Of a stretch of DNA of 6,061 nucleotides, positions 1 through 4,638 are shown in pieces (within the stretch, counting starts at the first letter, position 1; every line of letters starts with the position of its first letter). A program made the position numbers and the translations under genes. Under the pieces are notes generated by a model. The model saw only the letters and a list, made by a program, of their open reading frames with translations, did not search any database and was not told the origin of the DNA. The DNA lies in NCBI GenBank assembly GCA_959604475.1, contig CAUHBX010000070.1, positions 1 through 6,061 on the forward strand, in the 5' to 3' direction. Source of the DNA: an uncultured Eubacteriales bacterium. Its GTDB lineage: Bacteria; Bacillota; Clostridia; Lachnospirales; Anaerotignaceae.

Positions 1-601
1 TTGCAGTCCTCACATTATCATAAACGTCCTCGACACTCTGGTCGGCGTTAATGGGCTTTATTCTTTCAGGGTATTTCCTGCACAGGCTTTTATACCCTTC
101 GTAAACCTTGTTATGGAATTCCAGCTTTTCGGCCTCAAGCCTGTCCAGTTCTCGCTCATTTTTCTTTCTAAGTATACCCTTTTCGGGCGATAAATCAAAA
201 AACAGCGTTAAATCCGGCATTATTGAGTGAAGGGCAAAGCTGTTTATATCCATAATCATATCCGCGCCCAGTCCCCTGGCCGCGCCCTGATAGGCAATGC
301 TTGAATCCACAAACCGGTCGCATACGACTATTTTCCCCGAGTTTATAGCTGGAATTATTTTTTCCTCAACATGCTGGCTTCTTGCCGCGGCGTATAAAAG
401 CGCCTCGGTAGTTCCGGTCATGCTCTTGTTATTTATATTAAGTATTATTTCCCTTATTTTCTCGCTTATATCTGTCCCGCCGGGCTCACGCGTAAAAACA
501 ACCTCAACGCCCTTTTCCTTAAGGTAGCGCATAAGCAGCTCTATCTGGGTGCTTTTGCCCGAGCCGTCGGTTCCCTCAATTGTTATAAATTTGCCTTTCA
601 T
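1..601 (-). CDS. tmk: Thymidylate kinase (dTMP kinase), 3' end cut by window edge
   Basis: The protein phosphorylates dTMP to dTDP with ATP, an essential cytoplasmic step in dTTP synthesis. The 200 codons seen include a P-loop GTDGSGKST (residues 10-18), TREPGGT (37-43), the family signature DRFVDSSIAYQG (95-106) and a basic LID segment RKKNERELDRLE (145-156). The P-loop lacks the extra Arg of eukaryotic-type enzymes while the LID is rich in Arg and Lys, which fits the bacterial type. Family members are about 205-215 residues, so only a handful of C-terminal codons should be missing. The ATG at 601 is chosen because AAGGGGA (608-614) sits 6 bases upstream. Codons such as ATA and AGG are frequent, unlike in the neighbouring etf genes. 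It lies downstream of the etf terminator and is probably transcribed separately. The identification is firm. Confidence 0.97.
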   Translation of the reverse strand, partial: MKGKFITIEGTDGSGKSTQIELLMRYLKEKGVEVVFTREPGGTDISEKIREIILNINNKSMTGTTEALLYAAARSQHVEEKIIPAINSGKIVVCDRFVDSSIAYQGAARGLGADMIMDINSFALHSIMPDLTLFFDLSPEKGILRKKNERELDRLEAEKLEFHNKVYEGYKSLCRKYPERIKPINADQSVEDVYDNVRTA

Positions 602-617
602 ATTATATCCCCTTACC

Positions 618-647
618 AGTATACCATATTTAAACTGTAAACGGCAA
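618..647 (-). promoter_or_regulatory. Possible sigma-A promoter for tmk
   Basis: On the minus strand TTGCCG (647-642) is followed after 18 bases by TATACT (623-618), preceded by TG as in an extended -10. The predicted start of transcription would fall at or inside the tmk ribosome binding site (608-614), giving an unusually short leader, so this may be fortuitous. A similar word (TATGGTAAACT, 818-808) with TTGCAA 17 bases before it lies further upstream and is an alternative promoter. Confidence 0.3.
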
Positions 648-861
648 TTTGTTGTGCACACTTAAAAGCTGCATGGTTTTCTTAAGCCAATTATAAAGCG
701 TCAGCATTTGCTGCGGTGTCTGGAAATAATTCTCTGCCTCCGGCCGTTTTCCAGGCTGCATAAATACCGCTATCGTAAAACGGAATTGCAGTAAATTCTT
801 AAATTTTAGTTTACCATAGCTTAAGCCCTGTTGCAATGTTGCTTTATAAACTTACATATAT

Positions 862-898
862 TATAAAACACAAAGGGACTGCACAATAGCGCAGTCCC
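862..898 (-). terminator. Rho-independent terminator of the acd-etfB-etfA operon
   Basis: On the minus strand a perfect 8-base-pair stem, GGGACTGC (898-891) with GCAGTCCC (882-875), encloses an 8-base loop and is followed by the T-rich run TTTGTGTTTT. It lies 32 bases beyond the etfA stop codon and separates the operon from tmk. Confidence 0.88.
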
Positions 899-920
899 AT
901 GTAAATAGGTTGGGGTTTAT

Positions 921-939
921 AATGAATTGTTAATTCATT
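921..939. repeat. Perfect 8-base inverted repeat over the etfA stop codon
   Basis: AATGAATT (921-928) and AATTCATT (932-939) are separated by three bases. The etfA TAA (930-932) falls in the loop and its edge. It is AT-only apart from one pair per arm and could be a weak hairpin at the end of the message, just before the real terminator; it may also be chance. Confidence 0.5.
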
Positions 940-1934
940 TTTTCAGCTTTAACTTTCTTAATAGCCTCGATAAGCTTAGGAAGGATAACCTTAACGTCGC
1001 CTACAACACCGAGGTCTGATACATTAAAGATAGCAGCGCCGTCATCCTTGTTGATTGAGATAACAAGCTCTGAGTTTTCCATACCGGCAACGTGCTGAAT
1101 AGCACCTGAAATACCGCATGCAAGATAGAGGTCAGGCCTTACTGTCTTACCAGTCTGTCCTACCTGATGCTCTTTTCCAATCCAGCCGCCGTCAACAACA
1201 GGTCTTGATGCAGAAACCTCTCCGCCAAGAACATCAGCAGCCTCTTTAAGTGTTGAAAGGAATTCGGGTGAACCGATACCACGTCCGCCTGATACAAGAA
1301 TCTTAGCTTCTGTAATATCAACAGCCTTCTTATTTTCCTTAACCTCTTCGATAATTTCAACATTCATATCTGCAGGTGTGAAGTCAACCTTAAAGCTGAC
1401 TACTTCACCTTTTCTTGTTGTATCCTTAGCAAGCGCGGACATAACGCCGGGTCTTACTGTAGCCATCTGTGGCCTGTGGTTTTTGCAGACGATAGTAGCC
1501 ATGATATTTCCGCCGAATGCGGGACGTGTCATATGAAGAAGCTTTGTTTCTTCATTGATAGCAAGCTTTGTGCAGTCTGCTGTAAGTCCTGTATGTACTC
1601 TCGCCGATACACGGGGAGCAAGGTCACGGCCGATTGATGATGCGCCGTAGAGGACGATTTCAGGCTCGAACTCTTTGATTACTGCTGTGATAGCCTTGGC
1701 ATAAGGCTCTGTAGCGTATTTTTCAAGCATGGGGTCTTCAACAACGATAACTTTGTCTGCGCCATACTGAATAAGGCTTTCTGCTTTATCTGAAACGTTT
1801 GAGCCAACAAGAACAGCTACTACCTGTTCGCCTAAATCCTTGGCAAGCTTTGTAGCCTCTCCGATAAGCTCAACGCTGACTTTCTGTACTTTTCCGTCTC
1901 TTTGTTCCGCAATTACATATACATCTTTACTCAT
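930..1934 (-). CDS. etfA: Electron transfer flavoprotein alpha subunit
   Basis: This 334-residue protein is the FAD-binding alpha subunit of the ETF that pairs with the dehydrogenase encoded two genes upstream. The N-terminal half is the alpha/beta ETF fold. The C-terminal FAD domain shows SGGRG (215-219), SRPVVDGGW (243-251), QVGQTGKTV (257-265), the ETF-alpha signature around GISGAIQH (274-281) and INKD (294-297). It has no N-terminal ferredoxin-like extension, unlike some anaerobe EtfA proteins. The start is ATG 1934: AGGGGTG (1943-1949) lies 8 bases before it. An in-frame ATG at 1952, overlapping the etfB stop as ATGA, would place that ribosome site inside the gene and has no good site of its own. 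The gene is last in the operon, 17 bases after etfB. Codons favour ATC and CGT, suggesting high expression. The family call is firm; flavin-based bifurcation is inferred from the type of partner genes. Confidence 0.96.
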   Translation of the reverse strand: MSKDVYVIAEQRDGKVQKVSVELIGEATKLAKDLGEQVVAVLVGSNVSDKAESLIQYGADKVIVVEDPMLEKYATEPYAKAITAVIKEFEPEIVLYGASSIGRDLAPRVSARVHTGLTADCTKLAINEETKLLHMTRPAFGGNIMATIVCKNHRPQMATVRPGVMSALAKDTTRKGEVVSFKVDFTPADMNVEIIEEVKENKKAVDITEAKILVSGGRGIGSPEFLSTLKEAADVLGGEVSASRPVVDGGWIGKEHQVGQTGKTVRPDLYLACGISGAIQHVAGMENSELVISINKDDGAAIFNVSDLGVVGDVKVILPKLIEAIKKVKAEKMN

Positions 1935-1942
1935 TTTAAGCT

Positions 1943-1949
1943 CACCCCT
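1943..1949 (-). promoter_or_regulatory. Ribosome binding site deciding the etfA start
   Basis: AGGGGTG on the minus strand, 8 bases before ATG 1934, lies in the 17-base gap after the etfB stop. It favours the start MSKDVYV over the upstream in-frame TTG (1955) and ATG (1952), which would add seven residues not typical of the family. Confidence 0.8.
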
Positions 1950-1951
1950 CA

Positions 1952-2743
1952 TCAAATAATATATTTTTCTTCAAGTTTAGCGATGATAGCCTGAACAGCT
2001 TCCTCAGCCGAAGCGTTTTTAAGAACTGTTCCGGCACCCTTAGCCTGTTTTGTAAACGACTGAACAACGTTTGTGGGAGAACCTTTAAGGCCGATGTGTT
2101 CGGGATTAAGCTTATCCTTGAGCTCTTCAAAACCAAGAACCTTAATTTCCTTTGCGTAAGCGTCGATTGTTCCGCCTACTGACATATATCTGGGCTCAGC
2201 AAGCTCTGAAAGGGCTGTGATAACGCAGGGAGTTTTGATTCTGATTTTCTGGTATCTGTCTTCAAACTGTCTTCTTACGATAATGCTGTTTTCGCTTTCA
2301 ACCTGAATGTCCTCTGCGTATGAAACCTGAGGAAGTCCAAGATGCTCTGCAATCTGGGGACCAACCTGAGCTGTGTCACCGTCGATAGCCTGGCGTCCTG
2401 TGATAATGAGGTCATAATCAAGTGTTTTAATACCTGCAGCGATGATTGTTGATGTAGCAAGTGTATCTGAACCGCCGAACTCTCTGCCGGAGATAAGAAC
2501 ACCGTCATCACATCCCATAGCAAGTGCTTCTCTTATAGCAACGTCTGCCTGAGGGGGGCCCATACATACAACCGTAACTGTACCGCCAACCTGCTCTTTA
2601 ATTCTTAAAGCAGCCTCGATACCTGATTTGTCGTCAGGGTTTATGATACTGGGAACACCGTCCCTTATAAGTGTATTTGTCTTAGGATCAAGCTTTACTT
2701 CCGATGTATCCGGAACCTGTTTTATACATACAATAATTTTCAT
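1952..2743 (-). CDS. etfB: Electron transfer flavoprotein beta subunit, bifurcating-type
   Basis: This 263-residue protein is the beta subunit of the ETF heterodimer. In clostridial Acd-EtfBA complexes it carries the flavin that takes a hydride from NADH and splits the electrons between ferredoxin and the dehydrogenase. Visible marks are the N-terminal strand and loop IVCIKQVPDT (4-13), INPDD (34-38), GREFGGSDTLATS (86-98), the nucleotide/flavin-binding loop GRQAIDGDTAQVGP (116-129) and the ETF-beta signature region RRQFEDRYQKIRIKTPCVIT (157-176). The length agrees with the family. ATG 2743 is preceded by GGAGGGAG (2753-2760) with a 9-base gap. The gene starts 21 bases after the dehydrogenase stop and ends 17 bases before etfA, so the three are co-transcribed. 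ETF-beta identity is certain; bifurcation is inferred from the sequence type and gene set and would need assay. Confidence 0.96.
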   Translation of the reverse strand: MKIIVCIKQVPDTSEVKLDPKTNTLIRDGVPSIINPDDKSGIEAALRIKEQVGGTVTVVCMGPPQADVAIREALAMGCDDGVLISGREFGGSDTLATSTIIAAGIKTLDYDLIITGRQAIDGDTAQVGPQIAEHLGLPQVSYAEDIQVESENSIIVRRQFEDRYQKIRIKTPCVITALSELAEPRYMSVGGTIDAYAKEIKVLGFEELKDKLNPEHIGLKGSPTNVVQSFTKQAKGAGTVLKNASAEEAVQAIIAKLEEKYII

Positions 2744-2764
2744 TATTTATTTCTCCCTCCGCTA

Positions 2765-3910
2765 TTATTTAACTTTCATTGCGCCTGAAATAACCATTTT
2801 CTGAACTTCAGATGTACCTTCGTAGATTTCTGTGATTTTTGCGTCTCTCATCATTCTTTCAACGGGGTACTCTCTTGAATATCCATATCCTCCGAACAAC
2901 TGAACGCAAGTTCTTGTTGTCTCGTTGGCAACGTCTGAGCAAACAAGTTTAGCCATAGCAGCGTATGTTGAAATAGGCTCGTGGTTGTCCTTAGCGCATG
3001 CAGCTCTCCAAACGAGAAGTCTTGCAGCGTCAACCTTTGCCTGAAGCTCTGCAAGTTTGAATTTTGTATTCTGGAATGAACCGATTGTCTTTCCGAACTG
3101 CTTTCTTTCTCCAACATATTTGATTGTCTCGTTGATAGCGCCCTGAGCGATACCAAGAGCGATAGCGGCAACGCCGATACGTCCGCCGTCAAGAGTAGCC
3201 ATAGCAATCTTGAAGCCTTCGCCTTCTTTTCCGATGCGGTTTTCTTCAGGAATAATTACGTTTTCAAACGCAAGCTCGCAGTTTGAAGCAGCGCGGATAC
3301 CCATACGGGGGATATCGTTACCTACTGTAAATCCGGGCATGCCCTTCTCAAGGATGAAAGCTGAAATTCCTTTTGTTCCCTTTGACTTGTCTGTCATAGC
3401 GAATACTACGAAAATATCAGAGAATCCTGAGTTTGTAATGAAGATTTTTGAGCCGTTGAGTACGTAATGGTCGCCCTCTTTAACAGCTGTTGTCTGCTGT
3501 CCGGCAGCGTCACTGCCTGCGTTGGGCTCTGTAAGGCCGAAGCAGCCGTATTTCTTGCCGCCTGCAAGAGGTCTGTAATATTTTTCTTTCTGCTCGGGTG
3601 TGCCGAATGTACCGATAAGCGTAGTACAAAGTGAAGTATGTACTGAGCAGGCTGTAGCTGTGCTGGCGTCAACCTTAGCAAGCTCCTCAATGCAAAGTGC
3701 GTATGAAAGTACGCTTGCGCCCGAACCGCCGTCCTCTTTAGGGAAGGGGATACCAAGCATGCCGTACTTAGCCATCTTGTCCATGATGCTTACATCATAC
3801 TGTTCAGCCTCGTCCATGTCCGCGGCCTTGGGTTTTACTTCTGTCTCAGCAAATTTTCTGTATAATTGCTGCTGAAGTAACTGTTCTTTTGTTAAACTGA
3901 ATCCAACCAT
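2765..3910 (-). CDS. bcd: Short-chain acyl-CoA dehydrogenase (butyryl-CoA dehydrogenase type)
   Basis: This 381-residue flavoenzyme interconverts a short-chain acyl-CoA and its 2-enoyl-CoA; with EtfBA in fermenting Clostridia it works as an enoyl-CoA reductase, usually crotonyl-CoA to butyryl-CoA. Seen in order: the N-terminal helical domain, the signature GLTEPNAGSDAAG (125-137), NGSKIFITN (152-160), the C-terminal signature from Q337 to D356 containing LFGGYGY, and ITEIYEGTSEVQ (359-370) with the catalytic base expected at Glu364. The length equals that of family members. AGGAGG (3919-3924) precedes ATG 3910 by 8 bases. It is the first gene of the operon, with a 21-base gap to etfB, behind the sigma-54 promoter at 4117-4132. 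Codon choice suggests high expression. Family and mechanism are firm; the substrate is not, because crt, hbd and thl are not adjacent and the same gene trio serves acryloyl-CoA reduction and amino-acid-derived enoyl-CoA reduction in other Clostridia. Confidence 0.93.
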   Translation of the reverse strand: MVGFSLTKEQLLQQQLYRKFAETEVKPKAADMDEAEQYDVSIMDKMAKYGMLGIPFPKEDGGSGASVLSYALCIEELAKVDASTATACSVHTSLCTTLIGTFGTPEQKEKYYRPLAGGKKYGCFGLTEPNAGSDAAGQQTTAVKEGDHYVLNGSKIFITNSGFSDIFVVFAMTDKSKGTKGISAFILEKGMPGFTVGNDIPRMGIRAASNCELAFENVIIPEENRIGKEGEGFKIAMATLDGGRIGVAAIALGIAQGAINETIKYVGERKQFGKTIGSFQNTKFKLAELQAKVDAARLLVWRAACAKDNHEPISTYAAMAKLVCSDVANETTRTCVQLFGGYGYSREYPVERMMRDAKITEIYEGTSEVQKMVISGAMKVK

Positions 3911-3918
3911 TATAAAAT

Positions 3919-3924
3919 CCTCCT
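3919..3924 (-). promoter_or_regulatory. Strong ribosome binding site of bcd
   Basis: AGGAGG on the minus strand, 8 bases before ATG 3910, fixes the operon's first start codon. It sits in an AT-rich stretch (3911-3955) with no stable hairpin visible, so it should be accessible. Confidence 0.85.
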
Positions 3925-3978
3925 ATTTAATTTATTAAAAATTTAATAATTTACAAGCTCATTCTCCAATACAGAAGT

Positions 3979-4010
3979 CCCTCCTCCCGTGTCGCACTTC
4001 GGGAGGAAAG
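3979..4010 (-). promoter_or_regulatory. Hairpin in the bcd leader
   Basis: On the minus strand CCTCCCG (4006-4000) pairs with CGGGAGG (3989-3983) around a 10-base loop, and four more pairs, two of them G-U, extend the stem to 11 base pairs. No T-run follows, so it is not a classical terminator. One arm contains GGGAGGAGGG, which resembles a ribosome binding site, but no start codon follows at the right spacing. A stabilising or processing element of the leader is possible. Confidence 0.55.
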
Positions 4011-4038
4011 TTTCTTCCGTACATTGAGGAAGTAGTAC

Positions 4039-4068
4039 ATATCCAACGGGAACCTTCCCACCGGATAT
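4039..4068 (-). promoter_or_regulatory. 13-base-pair hairpin near the 5' end of the bcd leader
   Basis: On the minus strand ATATCC (4068-4063) pairs with GGATAT (4044-4039) and GGGA (4059-4056) with TCCC (4051-4048); the three positions between them pair as G-U in RNA, closing on a 4-base loop AGGT. In plus-strand RNA those three positions would be A-C mismatches, so the structure suits the bcd transcript only. A smaller stem, CTTCC (4032-4028) with GGAAG (4018-4014), follows it. Confidence 0.55.
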
Positions 4069-4116
4069 TTAATGGAATTATAAGTGTTATACTTTTTTTG
4101 CACAGTAATCAATAGC

Positions 4117-4132
4117 AGCAAGAACCGTGCCA
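4117..4132 (-). promoter_or_regulatory. Sigma-54 (-24/-12) promoter of the bcd-etfB-etfA operon
   Basis: The minus strand reads TGGCACGGTTCTTGCT, matching the sigma-54 consensus TGGCACG-N4-TTGCW at every fixed position, with GG and GC the required 10 bases apart. Transcription would start near 4106, giving a leader of about 196 bases before bcd. It lies in a gene-free region and points at the operon. Sigma-54 promoters need an ATP-dependent activator bound upstream, and matching inverted repeats are present at 4302-4420. No equally good sigma-A promoter is seen; TTGATT-15-TATAAC (4112-4086) is poorly spaced. Confidence 0.85.
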
Positions 4133-4156
4133 ATTTTTGAACAACTGCATCTATTT

Positions 4157-4171
4157 TGTCCAATTTTGGCA
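4157..4171. promoter_or_regulatory. Inverted repeat just upstream of the sigma-54 promoter
   Basis: TGTCCAATTTTGGCA is an imperfect palindrome with core CCAA-TT-TTGG, centred about 58 bases before the predicted start of transcription. The word CCAATTTT inside it (4160-4167) recurs at 4130-4137, exactly 30 bases away and overlapping the -24 element, so a bound protein could affect polymerase. The regulator is unknown. Confidence 0.35.
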
Positions 4172-4206
4172 GTTATGATAATTTTTAAACAAACCATTTC
4201 TTTTAT

Positions 4207-4224
4207 TTGTAATTTATTTAACAA
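4207..4224. promoter_or_regulatory. Rex-like redox operator
   Basis: TTGTAATTTATTTAACAA matches the Rex operator TTGTTAA-N4-TTAACAA at 12 of 14 fixed positions, the right half perfectly. Rex is the NADH/NAD-sensing repressor known to control butyrate-pathway operons in Clostridium. The centre is about 110 bases upstream of the predicted sigma-54 start. The surrounding DNA is AT-rich, so chance similarity must be weighed. A weaker candidate, TTGTTAAATTTACATCAA (4514-4531), matches 11 of 14. Confidence 0.45.
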
Positions 4225-4301
4225 TATATACTTGAAACCATATACATGTCCAAACAAATTTTGCCAATTCTATTCTTTTTAATGGAAAAAAATAAAATCA
4301 A

Positions 4302-4317
4302 GTCTCAATTATGCGAC
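4302..4317. promoter_or_regulatory. Candidate activator site 1 (16-base inverted repeat)
   Basis: GTCTCA-ATTA-TGCGAC is an imperfect palindrome of the form GTCNCA-N4-TGNGAC, centred about 204 bases upstream of the predicted sigma-54 start. It shares its form and most bases with the sites at 4386-4401 and 4405-4420, as expected for enhancer sites of a sigma-54 activator. Confidence 0.5.
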
Positions 4318-4337
4318 TTATTTAAATGACGCTTTAT

Positions 4338-4370
4338 AAATAGCCTAAATTCAACTGTCGGCTATTTAGG
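4338..4370. repeat. Overlapping inverted repeats within the regulatory region
   Basis: AAATAGCC (4338-4345) is an inverted copy of GGCTATTT (4360-4367), and CCTAAAT (4344-4350) of ATTTAGG (4364-4370), so two alternative hairpins share arms. TGTCGG (4356-4361) recurs at 4380-4385. The block lies between candidate activator sites 1 and 2 and could be a further protein-binding site. Confidence 0.45.
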
Positions 4371-4385
4371 GTACAAATATGTCGG

Positions 4386-4401
4386 TTCTCATTTTTGAAA
4401 C
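4386..4401. promoter_or_regulatory. Candidate activator site 2 (16-base inverted repeat)
   Basis: TTCTCA-TTTT-TGAAAC repeats the layout of site 1, its centre lying 84 bases (eight helical turns) further upstream. Its first 12 bases, TTCTCATTTTTG, recur exactly in site 3. Confidence 0.45.
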
Positions 4402-4404
4402 TAT

Positions 4405-4420
4405 TTCTCATTTTTGCGAC
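4405..4420. promoter_or_regulatory. Candidate activator site 3 (16-base inverted repeat)
   Basis: TTCTCA-TTTT-TGCGAC has its left half identical to site 2 and its right half identical to site 1, which links all three copies. It begins 19 bases after site 2, placing the two on nearly the same face of the helix. Confidence 0.5.
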
Positions 4421-4437
4421 TTTATATTTTTTTAATT

Positions 4438-4460
4438 AAAACAATAGAATCCATTGTTTT
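4438..4460. repeat. 8-base inverted repeat AAAACAAT/ATTGTTTT
   Basis: AAAACAAT (4438-4445) and ATTGTTTT (4453-4460) are separated by seven bases. Neither strand gives a proper G+C-rich stem followed by a T-run, so it is not called a terminator. It may be an operator or chance in AT-rich DNA. Confidence 0.35.
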
Positions 4461-4562
4461 ATCTGGCCCCTGCCCTTTACCTGCTTTATTATATCACAAA
4501 AAATAAATTTGTGTTGTTAAATTTACATCAATTAAATTTTTTTAATAATATATAGAATTGGG

Positions 4563-4594
4563 CAAATAGCAAAGGCCCCTTTATATGGGGCCTT
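4563..4594 (-). terminator. Rho-independent terminator after the LarA-like gene
   Basis: On the minus strand AAGGCCCC (4594-4587) pairs with GGGGCCTT (4579-4572) around a 7-base loop, followed by the moderately T-rich TGCTATTTG. It lies 44 bases past the stop codon at 4639-4641 and insulates the bcd regulatory region from upstream transcription. The T-run is weak, so some readthrough is possible. Confidence 0.75.
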
Positions 4595-4638
4595 AAAAGG
4601 TATATAGAAAAATGGGTGTGTTATCGTAAAATGTTTTA

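Larger units (their letters stand above)
602..929. other. Gene-poor spacer between tmk and etfA
   Basis: This 328-base stretch holds the etfA-side terminator (862-898) and candidate tmk promoters. A 68-codon minus-strand frame (630-836) begins at TTG, has no ribosome binding site and resembles no family I know, so I do not call it a gene. Nothing else convincing is visible. Confidence 0.6.
3911..4638. other. 728-base regulatory region upstream of bcd-etfB-etfA
   Basis: The region holds no credible gene. From right to left it has the terminator of the LarA-like gene, two AT-rich inverted repeats, three candidate activator sites, a Rex-like operator, the sigma-54 promoter and a leader with hairpins. 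It is far longer than the other gaps here (17 to about 330 bases), in line with looping between an enhancer-bound activator and sigma-54 polymerase. Confidence 0.7.

Noticed and set aside
630..836. 68-codon minus-strand frame in the spacer before tmk
   Set aside because: It starts at TTG with no ribosome binding site, has no recognisable family features and overlaps candidate tmk promoter sequence; composition and position do not support translation.
4086..4112. Sigma-A promoter TTGATT-15-TATAAC overlapping the sigma-54 start
   Set aside because: The spacer of 15 is two bases short and both boxes are imperfect, whereas the sigma-54 match is complete; it may be a minor promoter at most.
3951..4163. 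70-codon minus-strand frame upstream of bcd
   Set aside because: It runs through the sigma-54 promoter and the leader hairpins, so its own start would lie upstream of the predicted start of transcription; no ribosome binding site or family likeness is seen.
4322..4340. Catabolite-response (cre) element around TGACGCTTTA
   Set aside because: Too few positions fit the CcpA consensus in either orientation.
4438..4460. AAAACAAT/ATTGTTTT stem as a terminator
   Set aside because: The stem is almost all A-T and no T-run follows on either strand beyond the arm itself.
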